A stretch of DNA of 64,000 nt from an uncultured Lachnospiraceae bacterium (GTDB lineage: Bacteria > Bacillota > Clostridia > Lachnospirales > Anaerotignaceae): contig CALWSU010000002.1 of assembly GCA_944384295.1 (NCBI GenBank), positions 62,001-126,000 of the forward strand, in the 5' to 3' direction. The translations under genes were made by a program, and so were the position numbers. The stretch's first letter is position 1. The number at the start of each line of letters is the position of its first letter. Shown here piece by piece: positions 8,882-18,108 of the stretch. The notes under the pieces are model-generated. The model worked only from the letters and a program-made list of their open reading frames with translations. It was not told the origin of the DNA and made no database searches.

Positions 8882-9256
8882 TTATTGGTCTTCTTGTAAC
8901 AATGTTTGTTCTTCTTGGTGTTCTTGGTCTTCTTGCTTTTCTTCCACCCCATTTATTTCTTCTGTTGTTATTTTATCATCTTTTAAAGAATAATTCAAAA
9001 AGTAAATATAAATATCTACAATTGTTTGATATAATTCCTCTGGAATCTCTTGCCCTAGTTCCAAACGAGATAACATCGTCGCCAAGGAATCGTCCTCAAA
9101 TACTGGAACTTCATTTTGGACTGCTGTTTCTACAATTTTTTCTGCCAAATACCCCATACCGCTTGCAATCACTATAGGAGCGACTTCACTTCCGTCATAT
9201 TTCAATGCTACAGCTCTTTTTTTTTGATTTGGATTAGATTTTAACATTGATTGCAT
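8882..9256 (-). CDS. flhX: FlhB C-terminal homologue (FlhX/YlqH type)
   Basis: About 124 residues from ATG 9256 (AAAGGA just upstream); longer and shorter starts are possible. The sequence KKRAVALKYDGSEVAPIVIASGMG matches (read in parts) the cytoplasmic domain of FlhB just after its NPTH self-cleavage site, without NPTH or membrane helices. Such free-standing domains can substitute for the FlhB cleavage fragment in the flagellar export gate. The tail (110-124) is acidic and Q/E-rich. It overlaps the end of the upstream gene by 23 bases; a full-length FlhB lies at 34941-36002. Confidence 0.85.
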   Translation of the reverse strand: MQSMLKSNPNQKKRAVALKYDGSEVAPIVIASGMGYLAEKIVETAVQNEVPVFEDDSLATMLSRLELGQEIPEELYQTIVDIYIYFLNYSLKDDKITTEEINGVEEKQEDQEHQEEQTLLQEDQ

Positions 9257-10634
9257 TTTTCCTTTCATATATTTGCGGAAAGATCTCTGAAATCGTTTTC
9301 GGTTTCCAAGACCTTGCATATAAGGCTGTCCGCAGAATCAGCCCATTTTTCTCCACCAATTGTGCAATATCTTTTTGGATTTGTTTTTCTTTGTCTACAA
9401 AACTAGCAGGATAATATAATTGCAAATCAATCGAACGATCTTCTTGCACAATAATCAAATCAAAGAAACCAACATCTTTGATGTCAAATTTAATCAATAA
9501 TTTGCTGCTTTGTCTGGTTTCTCCTTGTTCATTTTTTCTTTTATGGTTTGGATCAACCCAAATTTCAGAAAATAGCATTTTCCCCATCAAATCTATTGGA
9601 ATCATAAAATGCTGCAAAGGCATATATACACTTTCATTTAATAACAGTGACTGCATAATATTCTGAAAAACAGATTTGGCTTCCAAGCCTGCTTCGCCTT
9701 TTATGCCCCGTTCCACCAAAGCATGAAATTGGTCCGCATATGCCTGCCCTGTCTTTTCCAATAATATCTGACGCAAATCTTCTGGCTTCATATTGCCCAA
9801 TACGCGATTAAAATCCTGATAGTTCATCAAACGTTCAAAAGCCTGTGTCAACCGACCCATACTGCCATTTTCATACTTCGCAATATTTAACATCAGCATT
9901 GTAATCAAATTTCGTACTGGTCCCATATCATTTGTCTGTTTGATATAATTCGACAAAAAGGGGATGATATCCTTTTTTAATAAAGCAATATTTGCAGGAT
10001 CGGAACCTTGCCAGGAAAAAAATGCTTGCGGTAAATGCAATTTTTGCATCAATTGCTCTAAAGGTGTGCGATAATTGCTGGTCAAATATTTTGCAATATT
10101 ATCTAAGATAGAATACATGTTATTCATAGTAGAAGCACTAGAATCTACACTGTTATATGTTTTTAAGAAATTTAGGATTTCTCTTTGCAATTCTGTAGAT
10201 GATGTTTGATTCATGACCTGCTGCAATAATTGGAAAAAAGGTCCTTGAAATTTCATAGAAGATTCTGCCTGATTTTTGACAAACGATAATAAATCGCCTT
10301 CAGACATTTTTGTCATTTGCAAAAATTTTGCCAATTCTTCCGCAAATTTATCTCCAATCCCAGATTTTACTTCTATGCCCATTTGGAAAAAAATCTGAGA
10401 AAACAATTCTACTACATCTGGGCTGTTACGCAATGCAGAAATAAATCCATCAAAATTTGATTCATAAAATAAAGAAAGTTGTTGTTCCAAACTTGCTTGC
10501 TGTCCATCTGGTCGCGTCACCTTAGAAGGATCTACAATATTTGGAATTTGTGCATCATTGATTGTGATTGGATTTGTTTTCACATTGTTCTCATACCCCG
10601 AGGTAGGAACACTCACTTTTAATATATCTGGCAT
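9234..10634 (-). CDS. FliK/YlqG-like protein upstream of flhX
   Basis: 466 residues from ATG 10634, which follows AAGGTGAAGG. The bulk is helical and without a recognised domain. The C-terminal 90 residues (LLIKFDIKDVGFFDLIIV onward) have the strand-helix pattern of a FliK C-terminal domain. The order, this gene then an overlapping FlhB C-terminal homologue, matches ylqG-ylqH of Bacillus. A role in flagellar export or hook control is therefore inferred. It is transcribed divergently from cheA. Confidence 0.55.
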   Translation of the reverse strand: MPDILKVSVPTSGYENNVKTNPITINDAQIPNIVDPSKVTRPDGQQASLEQQLSLFYESNFDGFISALRNSPDVVELFSQIFFQMGIEVKSGIGDKFAEELAKFLQMTKMSEGDLLSFVKNQAESSMKFQGPFFQLLQQVMNQTSSTELQREILNFLKTYNSVDSSASTMNNMYSILDNIAKYLTSNYRTPLEQLMQKLHLPQAFFSWQGSDPANIALLKKDIIPFLSNYIKQTNDMGPVRNLITMLMLNIAKYENGSMGRLTQAFERLMNYQDFNRVLGNMKPEDLRQILLEKTGQAYADQFHALVERGIKGEAGLEAKSVFQNIMQSLLLNESVYMPLQHFMIPIDLMGKMLFSEIWVDPNHKRKNEQGETRQSSKLLIKFDIKDVGFFDLIIVQEDRSIDLQLYYPASFVDKEKQIQKDIAQLVEKNGLILRTALYARSWKPKTISEIFPQIYERKNAINVKI

Positions 10635-10682
10635 TTCCTTCACCTTCTTCTTACAAATATTATTTATATTTTTTCATTTTTA

Positions 10683-10713
10683 GCCGATATAATGTTTAAA
10701 AATGTGTTATAAT
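10683..10713 (+). promoter_or_regulatory. Promoter region of the cheA operon
   Basis: GCCGATAT (10683-10690) is an exact sigma-28 -10 element, but the -35 position (TTATATTT) is poor. An extended -10, TG-T-TATAAT (10705-10713), lies just downstream and could serve sigma-A. Which is used cannot be decided from sequence. Confidence 0.5.
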
Positions 10714-10766
10714 GGTATATGATATTATAACAATACTTAAAATACATTAAGGTGGTGTAACAATTT

Positions 10767-12872
10767 ATGGACAACGGCATGGACAATATGCTTGACATGT
10801 ACTTATTTGAAACCAATACATTGTTAGAACAACTGGACGGAATTCTGTTAAACGCAGAAAAAGAAAAACTTTTTACCGTCGATGATGTGAACGAAATTTT
10901 CCGTATTATGCATACCATCAAAGGCTCATCTGCTATGATGGAATTTTCCTCTTTGATGAAAATTGCGCATAAAATTGAAGACTTATTCTTTTTGATTCGT
11001 GAAAATGGCGTTGACACATTCGATACTGTTTGCAGTGAAGCAGAACATCATGAGTTGTTCGACCTTGTATTCAATAGCATTGATTTTATGCGTTCTGAAA
11101 TCGAAAGAGTCGAAAATGCAGAACCACTCACAGATAATATCGACAGCTATTTAGAAAAAATTAATGCTTTTATTGATAAAATTACAGTTCACTTTAATCC
11201 CGACGCAGCCCCTGCCGCTTCACAAGAAACAACAACTACGGAAGCTGCTGCACCGTCACAAGATTTGCCAGATAACTCTGCATTTTTCTTACATGTATTT
11301 TTTGATGAAGGTTGTGGAATGGAAAATTTACGCGCATTTATGCTGGTCAATGCCTTGCAAGATGCATGCGAAGATTTTACATATTATCCAAAAGAAGTGG
11401 AAAGCAATCCAGATACTGCACATGAAATCATTGACAAAGGGTTTTACATTGGCTTCCAGAACAAAGAAGCAGCAGAAACTGCAATCAATATTCTGAAAAA
11501 CCAAAGCAATATCCAAACCTATGAAATGATTGAAAATCCAAAAGCAAAAGCGCCACAAACGAAAGTGGAAGAACCGGTTGTACCAGAACATACCGAAGTG
11601 GCTGCAAAACCTGTACAAAAAGCAGAATCTGCACCAGTGCATACAAGCAAAAAATCTGACAGCAGTACACATAGCATGCAAAGCAAACAAAGCCTGATTA
11701 GTGTAAATCTTTCCAAACTGGATAGTCTGATGGCAATTGTAGGCGAAATTGTAATCACAGAATCTATGGTAACTTCTTGCCCCGAATTGGTAGGCGTAAA
11801 ATTGGATAGTTTTACAAAATCTGCACGTCAATTACGTAAATTAACCGACGAATTGCAAGACATTGTAATGTCGATTCGTATGGTGCCCATTTCTGGTGTA
11901 TTCCAAAAAATGAATCGTATTGTACGTGATATGGGACAGAAATTGGATAAAGATGTAGAACTGGTAATCATCGGGGAAGAAACAGAAGTTGATAAAACCA
12001 TTGTGGATGGTATCAGCGATCCTATTATGCATATTGTGCGTAACTCTATGGACCATGGTATCGAAGAAAACGTAGAAGATCGTCTGAAATATGGCAAGAG
12101 TCCAAAAGCAAAAATTACATTAACCGCAGAACATACTGGCGGTGAAGTTATTATCTCCATTGCCGATGATGGTCAAGGGATCGATCCACAAGCTGTACTC
12201 AATAAAGCAATGCGCAATGGTTTATTGGTAAAACCAGAATCCGAATATACACAAAAAGAAATCTTAAATCTTGTTATGCTTCCCGGCTTCTCTACCAATG
12301 AAGAAGTTACAGAATATTCTGGTCGTGGCGTTGGTATGGACGTTGTACGTAAAAATGTCGAAAAAGTTGGTGGTGTAGTATCCATTACCAGTGAAGTGGG
12401 ACAAGGTACTTGTACTACATTAAAAATTCCTTTGACCATGGCAATTGTAGATGGTATGGAAATTGCAGTTGGCGATTCTATTTTCACAATTCCCATCAAC
12501 AATATTCGTCAATCCTTCAAAGCAACATCTGCCGACATCATTCGCAATGTAGATAACAGCGAAGTCATCAAACGTATGGATGAATTTTATCCTGTCATTC
12601 GTTTGCATGAACTTTATAATTTAGAAACGAATGTTACGAATATCGAAGATGGTATTGTCATTTGGGTAGAATCTGGTGATAAATCCTATTGTTTATTTGT
12701 AGATGAGCTTTTAGGCGAACAACAAGTTGTTGTAAAGCCACTGCCTACTTATCTCAATGGTTTTAATATTAAAAATTCTGGTATCGCTGGTTGTACTATT
12801 TTAGGTGATGGTAATATCAGTATCATTTTAGATATTTTGAATCTTTATACCAATGCAAGCAACTTAAATTAA
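10767..12872 (+). CDS. cheA: Chemotaxis histidine kinase CheA
   Basis: 701 residues, AAGGTGG before the ATG. Domains in order: HPt with phospho-acceptor H49 in MHTIKGSSAM; a CheY/CheB-binding P2-like domain (about 170-260); an E/P/A-rich linker; the dimerisation helix pair from about 310; the ATPase with N-box (HIVRNSMDHGIE), G1 (DDGQGI) and G2 (GRGVGMDVV); and a C-terminal CheW-like domain. It autophosphorylates in response to receptors and passes phosphate to CheY, CheB and CheV. First gene of cheA-cheW-cheR-cheB. Confidence 0.97.
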   Translation: MDNGMDNMLDMYLFETNTLLEQLDGILLNAEKEKLFTVDDVNEIFRIMHTIKGSSAMMEFSSLMKIAHKIEDLFFLIRENGVDTFDTVCSEAEHHELFDLVFNSIDFMRSEIERVENAEPLTDNIDSYLEKINAFIDKITVHFNPDAAPAASQETTTTEAAAPSQDLPDNSAFFLHVFFDEGCGMENLRAFMLVNALQDACEDFTYYPKEVESNPDTAHEIIDKGFYIGFQNKEAAETAINILKNQSNIQTYEMIENPKAKAPQTKVEEPVVPEHTEVAAKPVQKAESAPVHTSKKSDSSTHSMQSKQSLISVNLSKLDSLMAIVGEIVITESMVTSCPELVGVKLDSFTKSARQLRKLTDELQDIVMSIRMVPISGVFQKMNRIVRDMGQKLDKDVELVIIGEETEVDKTIVDGISDPIMHIVRNSMDHGIEENVEDRLKYGKSPKAKITLTAEHTGGEVIISIADDGQGIDPQAVLNKAMRNGLLVKPESEYTQKEILNLVMLPGFSTNEEVTEYSGRGVGMDVVRKNVEKVGGVVSITSEVGQGTCTTLKIPLTMAIVDGMEIAVGDSIFTIPINNIRQSFKATSADIIRNVDNSEVIKRMDEFYPVIRLHELYNLETNVTNIEDGIVIWVESGDKSYCLFVDELLGEQQVVVKPLPTYLNGFNIKNSGIAGCTILGDGNISIILDILNLYTNASNLN

Positions 12873-12899
12873 ATCATATCGTAAGGAGGAGATTATCGC

Positions 12900-13373
12900 A
12901 TGGCAAATGAAACCAATACAACACAGGATGCTGTAAGTAGTCAGGTGGCTACTGATACTATTAGAAAGTATCTGACCTTCCTTTCTGATGGTTTGTATTT
13001 TGGTATTGACACATCTTATGTTACCGAAATTATCATCAATCATAAAATCACATTTCTGCCTATGGTACCATACTATGTACAAGGTATCATCAATTTAAGA
13101 GGTCAGATTATCCCCATTGTAGATATGCGTTTGCGTATGGGGAAAACTGCTTGTGAATCCGAAGATGGCACAAATTGTATTATTGTGCTAAACATTGATA
13201 CCATTATGATTGGTATATTAGTAGATGCAGTTCGTCAAGTACTTGATATTGACACAAGTAAAATTTCACCACCCACTGCCAACAATCACGAAGAATTGGT
13301 TTGTGGTATGATGACGCTTGCTGATGGTACAACAATGTTAGTTTTGGATCAAGCAGCACTAAGCCAGTCATGA
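12900..13373 (+). CDS. cheW: Chemotaxis coupling protein CheW
   Basis: 157 residues; one CheW domain with the conserved GIINLRGQIIPIVDMR core. The first 20 residues are a T/Q/S-rich extension. It links receptors to CheA at the membrane array. ATG at 12900 follows AAGGAGG. It lies 27 bases after cheA. Confidence 0.96.
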   Translation: MANETNTTQDAVSSQVATDTIRKYLTFLSDGLYFGIDTSYVTEIIINHKITFLPMVPYYVQGIINLRGQIIPIVDMRLRMGKTACESEDGTNCIIVLNIDTIMIGILVDAVRQVLDIDTSKISPPTANNHEELVCGMMTLADGTTMLVLDQAALSQS

Positions 13374-13400
13374 TTTTTATACTAGCAAGGGGCTGATTTT

Positions 13401-14216
13401 ATGTTAAAAATATCAGATCAAGATTTTCAACGCATGGTAAAATTTGTTCATCAAAATTTTGGTATTGATTTAGCAAAAAAACGACAATTGATTGAAAGTC
13501 GTTTGGCAACAACAATTACAAGTATGGGGCATCAAAATTTTGCAAGTTATGTAGATTATATTACAACTACAAAAAATCAAGCAGATATTGATGTGTTGTT
13601 GAATAAATTGACAACGAACTACACCTATTTTATGCGTGAAAAACAGCATTTTGATTTTTTTACAAATACAATACTTCCTTATTTGACTTCTACCAAAAAA
13701 AATAAAGTATTGAGCATTTGGAGTGCTGGTTGTTCTTCTGGTGAAGAACCTTATACTTTAGTCATGTTGATGCAAGACTATTTAGGCAGTCAAGCTTCCA
13801 TGTGGGATACTCGTTTATTGGCTACTGATATTTCACAAAGAGCGTTATCTACCGCTACCAAAGGAGAATATGATATAGATGCGTTGAAAGATGTTCCGCC
13901 CCATTGGAAACAAAACTATTTTACGTCCATCCCAGGAACGACCAAAGTATCTGTTACGCCTAAAATTAAGAATAATGTTATTTTCCGTACTTTTAATTTA
14001 ATGCACCCGATTCGTTTCAAGATTCCATTTGATGTTATCTTCTGTCGTAATGTTATGATCTACTTTGATCAAGCTACGAAGGACGCATTGGTACAACGTT
14101 TTTATCAGGCAACCAATCCAGGAGGATATCTTTTGATTGGTCATTCTGAAAGTGTAAATCGCGCTGCTGTTCCTTATGAATATATTATGCCTGCTACATA
14201 TCGCAAACCACTTTAA
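13401..14216 (+). CDS. cheR: Chemoreceptor glutamate methyltransferase CheR
   Basis: 271 residues. An N-terminal helical domain is followed by an AdoMet-binding fold with WSAGCSSGEEPYT, FCRNVMIYF and IGHSES motifs typical of CheR. It methylates receptor glutamates for adaptation, opposing CheB. AAGGGG precedes the ATG. A 113-base gap without a clear signal separates it from cheB. Confidence 0.95.
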   Translation: MLKISDQDFQRMVKFVHQNFGIDLAKKRQLIESRLATTITSMGHQNFASYVDYITTTKNQADIDVLLNKLTTNYTYFMREKQHFDFFTNTILPYLTSTKKNKVLSIWSAGCSSGEEPYTLVMLMQDYLGSQASMWDTRLLATDISQRALSTATKGEYDIDALKDVPPHWKQNYFTSIPGTTKVSVTPKIKNNVIFRTFNLMHPIRFKIPFDVIFCRNVMIYFDQATKDALVQRFYQATNPGGYLLIGHSESVNRAAVPYEYIMPATYRKPL

Positions 14217-14329
14217 AATAAAACATCGGGGATAAAAAAAACAGAAATTCATAAGCTGATAAAGAATATGCAGTATTTAAAATTTATGATTATTTTTTGA
14301 AAGATACATTCTAAAGGGGATGTGATATC

Positions 14330-15385
14330 ATGCAACAAAAGGAAATTAAAGTTTTGGTTGTCGACGACTCAATTTTATTTCGTAAAGTAATGATTGACAA
14401 TTTGTCGAAAAGTCCAAATATTAAAGTTGTGGGTTATGCGTTCAATGCATTCGATGCACAAAGAAAAATTCCAGTATTAAATCCTGATGTCATTACATTA
14501 GATGTGGAAATGCCAGGTATGAATGGTATTGACTTTTTAAAACAGTTGATTCCAAAACGACCCATACCTGTAATATTGGTTTCTTCATTAAATATCACAG
14601 TATTTGATGCATTATCCGCCGGTGCAGTCGATTTTGTACGAAAACCAGACATGACAAAACAGCATATTGTTTCTGCATTTTTTCAGGAATTGGTTCGCAA
14701 AATCAATATTGCTTCCAACGCAAAAGTGCGTGTCCCACATGTCGTTGGCAAGAAAAATTTACATACAGCACCTTTAAATACAAATTTATCCTCTGTTTTG
14801 CCAAATAAGCTCAGTTCTACCATCATTGCAATCGGTGCATCCACCGGTGGCACAGAAGCAACTTTGAGCATATTAAAAGAATTGCCTGCTGATATGCCAG
14901 GTATTGTAATTACACAGCATATGCCTCCAGGATTTACAAAAATGTATGCAGAACGCTTGGATCGTATTTGTAAAATGGAAGTACGTGAAGCAAAAAGTGG
15001 TGATCACATACAACGTGGGTTAGCTTTATTGGCTCCCGGTGACATGCAAATGAAAGTTACAAGAGTAGGTGGACAATACTCTGTCACTTGCTTTGATGGC
15101 GAAAAGGTGAATGGGCATAAACCTTCTGTTGATGTTCTTTTCCGTTCTGTTGCAGAAACTGCAAAACAAAATGCAATCGGCATCATTTTAACTGGGATGG
15201 GACATGATGGCGCTGCTGGTTTATTAGAAATGCGGAATCAGGGTGCATATACCATTGGGCAAAGTAAAGAATCTTGTGTCGTATATGGTATGCCTATGGT
15301 TGCCTTTAACTTAGGTGGTGTTTGTATACAAGCTCCATGTGAACAGATTCCCAATATATTAATGCAAAAATTAAGAGAAAAATAA
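14330..15385 (+). CDS. cheB: Chemotaxis response regulator methylesterase/deamidase CheB
   Basis: 351 residues. A receiver domain (1-120; acidic pocket VVDDS, phospho-acceptor in LDVEMPGMNG) is joined to a CheB esterase domain (about 165-350) with the catalytic serine in GASTGGTEA, histidine in TQHMP and aspartate in GMGHDGAAG. It demethylates or deamidates receptors when phosphorylated by CheA. Last gene of the operon, followed by a strong terminator. Confidence 0.96.
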   Translation: MQQKEIKVLVVDDSILFRKVMIDNLSKSPNIKVVGYAFNAFDAQRKIPVLNPDVITLDVEMPGMNGIDFLKQLIPKRPIPVILVSSLNITVFDALSAGAVDFVRKPDMTKQHIVSAFFQELVRKINIASNAKVRVPHVVGKKNLHTAPLNTNLSSVLPNKLSSTIIAIGASTGGTEATLSILKELPADMPGIVITQHMPPGFTKMYAERLDRICKMEVREAKSGDHIQRGLALLAPGDMQMKVTRVGGQYSVTCFDGEKVNGHKPSVDVLFRSVAETAKQNAIGIILTGMGHDGAAGLLEMRNQGAYTIGQSKESCVVYGMPMVAFNLGGVCIQAPCEQIPNILMQKLREK

Positions 15386-15426
15386 TAACAAATCAAATAT
15401 ATGTAACCTGAATTTGATCATAAAGC

Positions 15427-15470
15427 GAGCCAATATTTATAATCAACTTATAAATGTCTGGCTCTTTTTC
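15427..15470 (+). terminator. Rho-independent terminator of cheAWRB
   Basis: GAGCCA (15427-15432) pairs with TGGCTC (15459-15464), and ATTTATAA with TTATAAAT inside, loop TCAAC; CTTTTTC follows. Confidence 0.85.
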
Positions 15471-15516
15471 TTTTATTATGGTTTGCTTATTGGGTATGAA
15501 GAAATATAAAGAAAAA

Positions 15517-15544
15517 AGCATTTGTTTTAATTGAAACAAATGCT
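15517..15544. terminator. Bidirectional terminator between cheB and csrA
   Basis: AGCATTTGTTT (15517-15527) and AAACAAATGCT (15534-15544) form an 11-base perfect stem. Minus-strand readout ends in TTTTTTC, which suits termination of csrA; plus-strand readout ends in CTCTTTTTG. Confidence 0.8.
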
Positions 15545-15568
15545 CTCTTTTTGCCAACTATTAATCTA

Positions 15569-15850
15569 TCATCCCACTGAATCTTCTTTTTTGTTTTCCT
15601 GATTTTCTCCTGAAAAACTATGCAGTTTTGTTTGTGCAACCAAGTTTTGTAAATCTGCCAAACTCACTTCTAATGCACTAGATTCTTGATTCGCCTTTAC
15701 TGCCTGCACTAATTCACTGCGCAAGATTGTAACATTCTTTGGTGCATCAATTGCTACTTTAACAGTATGATTTCCCATCTCAACAAATGTAATTGTAATG
15801 TCTTCACCAATCTGAATGGACTCTCCCATTTTACGCTGTAATACCAGCAT
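15569..15850 (-). CDS. csrA: Translational regulator CsrA
   Basis: 93 residues. The core (1-55), MLVLQRKMGESIQIG through APKNVTILRSEL, is a standard CsrA with the RNA-contacting first strand and the conserved arginine before the helix. A C-terminal extension (about 56-93) is longer than in most CsrA and ends in an acidic tail. In Gram-positives with FliW, CsrA represses flagellin translation by binding the leader; FliW, encoded four bases upstream, releases it. Last gene of the flgM unit. Confidence 0.96.
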   Translation of the reverse strand: MLVLQRKMGESIQIGEDITITFVEMGNHTVKVAIDAPKNVTILRSELVQAVKANQESSALEVSLADLQNLVAQTKLHSFSGENQENKKEDSVG

Positions 15851-15854
15851 TGCA

Positions 15855-16295
15855 TCAATCCTCCTTTATCAACGCAGAAAACGGATGCTGAAACGCATAT
15901 TGCTTGTCGTCCAAAATGACCTGCATCGCTTGATTATTTTCTGGATTGACAAGAATGGGACAACGCAAATTGACAGTACTTTCTTTGATATTCGGACGTA
16001 TCGCACACATATTGTAAAAAAACAAATCTGTATGTTTTTTTGCGCCCAACTTCTGTACATCTGAAGCACTTGGTATTGGTATATAATCCAGCATAAACGC
16101 AAATGGATTCATCACCGTAAAAGCCAAGTTGCTATCATCTATACTTTGTAAACAAAGTAAACTATTATTTTCATTGTCAAATCGAATCAGTACAAATCTC
16201 TTCTTATCTTCAAAACCGAAGATACCATCTGCAAAATGAATCATTTCCTCATCTGCAATTTTCATTTTCCCAAAATACTTCGTTTGTACTTCCAT
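15855..16295 (-). CDS. fliW: Flagellar assembly factor FliW, CsrA antagonist
   Basis: About 146 residues from ATG 16295 (MEVQTKYFG, the usual family start); a GTG at 16307 is possible but has its ribosome site directly against it. It carries the FADGIFGFEDKKRFVLI motif of FliW. FliW binds either flagellin or CsrA, so free FliW rises when flagellin is exported and relieves CsrA repression. Adjacent to csrA, as in Bacillus. Confidence 0.94.
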   Translation of the reverse strand: MEVQTKYFGKMKIADEEMIHFADGIFGFEDKKRFVLIRFDNENNSLLCLQSIDDSNLAFTVMNPFAFMLDYIPIPSASDVQKLGAKKHTDLFFYNMCAIRPNIKESTVNLRCPILVNPENNQAMQVILDDKQYAFQHPFSALIKED

Positions 16296-16318
16296 CCATT
16301 TACTCACTCCATATTCTA

Positions 16319-16933
16319 TTATGCCTTTGTATCAATTGGTTTATAGTTGGGATCTGCACTAGGTGGTACATATAATGGGCTACCGATATATTCTATTACA
16401 ACATCTGGATATTGCATAATTTCCATTTCAATATTACCAGGAATGAATTCAAAATCTCCCTTCATAATATGCCAATCGAAATTTAATTTATCCATTTGAT
16501 AATCAATCGTAATATTCGGTTCTACCCATGTCATTTCTGCTTGTGTATCAGGTATAAAACCAATATTAAATTGTTTTTCCCCGAAATATTTATCTGTTTT
16601 ATTTCTTATAATATTACCAATTGCATCCTCACCAATTTTTGCTTTTAATAGCATATGTCCATCTTGTGCATTGGATGCAGTAACTTGATATGCCATATTT
16701 TTACCACTTTGTGCAAATCTTTGAATATTGCTTGTTACAGATGCTGGTGAAATAGAATCTCTCGCTTCAAAAGTATCCAACTGTAAGCGAATTGGGCTAC
16801 TACGAATACTCATTTTTCCATCATTTCTTGTAATTTCCAAATCTGCTGTACCATTTCTATATTCCAAGCGTGCTTTATTAATTTTCAATTCAAACGCAAT
16901 TGGTATATTTGTGATTTTCAATAAAGGTTCCAT
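16319..16933 (-). CDS. DUF6470 family protein (YviE-like)
   Basis: 204 residues. MEPLLKITNIPIAFELKI and the repeated short strands followed by a PDVVIEYIGSPLYVPPSADP segment are typical of the YviE/DUF6470 proteins found between flgL and fliW in Firmicutes. The function is unknown; the position suggests a role in late flagellar assembly. ATG 16933 follows GGGGGAAG. Confidence 0.8.
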   Translation of the reverse strand: MEPLLKITNIPIAFELKINKARLEYRNGTADLEITRNDGKMSIRSSPIRLQLDTFEARDSISPASVTSNIQRFAQSGKNMAYQVTASNAQDGHMLLKAKIGEDAIGNIIRNKTDKYFGEKQFNIGFIPDTQAEMTWVEPNITIDYQMDKLNFDWHIMKGDFEFIPGNIEMEIMQYPDVVIEYIGSPLYVPPSADPNYKPIDTKA

Positions 16934-17073
16934 ACTGCTTCCCCCTTCTCATCCTTGTTTGTTCCCACAATATAGTAAAATTCCTTTTTTACTATTTTCG
17001 CAAATTGAAAAAACGTTACCAACAATCTGTTGCAAATACTTTTCGATATTTTTCCTATCAAGGAAACTATTGA

Positions 17074-18075
17074 TTAACTCATAAAGTCAATAAATGATGG
17101 TGACAATATACTTGTACCCACCTTCAAAGCTGCATTATATGCATATTGCTGCCATACATACTCTGAAATTGCCGCTACCATATCTACATCTTCTACATCA
17201 ATAATTTGTTCATTCAGTGTATCTTGTTGATCTGTCAAAATTTTCTTTGTATCTTCCAAAAATTGAGATCTAGTACCCAGTTCAGATACATAATCCGCCG
17301 CATCATTTTTACTTACGTTGAAATGATCCAATAATCCATTAAATTTTTGTAAGTCTAATGGGTCTTTCTCTAATTCATCTGCCATTTGTCCTAACAATAC
17401 AACCACATTTTTACTAGCACCATCTGCATGCTGCCCAAATCCTAAAATGGATAAGCCTGATGCTGCTGTGTTAAATGCTGTATTTGGCAACAAAGTCTGT
17501 CCTGCATCTTCATTCAAACCAAACCCTAAATCGACATAAAGCGTTTCTCCCATCATCTGCTCTAATTGCGCTTGGTTTGCAGGATCATTTACGTCTAAAC
17601 CGCGATATGTTAATTTATTTGTTTCTGGATCAAATGCAAATGGTGCTTCCTTGGTAGATGCCCCTCCATATAAATAGCGATCGCCATATTTTGCATTTAA
17701 ACTAAGCACAATTGTCTCCTGTACACCCCGTAAAGACTTTGCATATGCTTCTCTTGCTTCTGCACCTGTAGCACCATTCACTGCACGCAACACATCTTCA
17801 TTTACATCTTGTGTCAGCATAGTACTAACATCTAATGCACCTGCAGCCAAATTATCAAATAACGAAATTGTATCTTCTATATTTTTTACATGGTCTGCTG
17901 TTTGATTATATTCTCGTCTTAGCTTAAAGGACTTTGCTGCTGCTGCTGGATCTTCCGCAATCGTATTAAAATTTCGATTCGTCAAAACCTTGATTCGAGA
18001 GGAATCCAAATTCCCAATTGCTTTGCTTAAATTTCGATTATAACGCTGCATAATCGAACCTGTGCTAATACGCAT
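17074..18075 (-). CDS. flgL: Hook-filament junction protein FlgL (HAP3)
   Basis: 333 residues. Flagellin-like N-terminal helix (MRISTGSIMQRYNRNLSKAI) and C-terminal helix with INDVEDVDMVAAISEY-type sequence mark FlgL. It joins the hook-associated FlgK to the filament. AAAGGAGG precedes the ATG; 33 bases after flgK. Confidence 0.95.
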   Translation of the reverse strand: MRISTGSIMQRYNRNLSKAIGNLDSSRIKVLTNRNFNTIAEDPAAAAKSFKLRREYNQTADHVKNIEDTISLFDNLAAGALDVSTMLTQDVNEDVLRAVNGATGAEAREAYAKSLRGVQETIVLSLNAKYGDRYLYGGASTKEAPFAFDPETNKLTYRGLDVNDPANQAQLEQMMGETLYVDLGFGLNEDAGQTLLPNTAFNTAASGLSILGFGQHADGASKNVVVLLGQMADELEKDPLDLQKFNGLLDHFNVSKNDAADYVSELGTRSQFLEDTKKILTDQQDTLNEQIIDVEDVDMVAAISEYVWQQYAYNAALKVGTSILSPSFIDFMS

Positions 18076-18108
18076 AGAAAGAACCTCCTTTTTCTCTCAT
18101 GTCTTCTA

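Noticed and set aside
10664-11017. 117-codon frame on the minus strand covering the cheA start and promoter
   Set aside because: It overlaps cheA codons and the promoter, and lacks a ribosome site.
14233-14262. Sigma-28-like GCTGATAA between cheR and cheB
   Set aside because: The -35 spacing is wrong (18 bases) and the match lies in an A-rich run; cheB is adequately explained by read-through.
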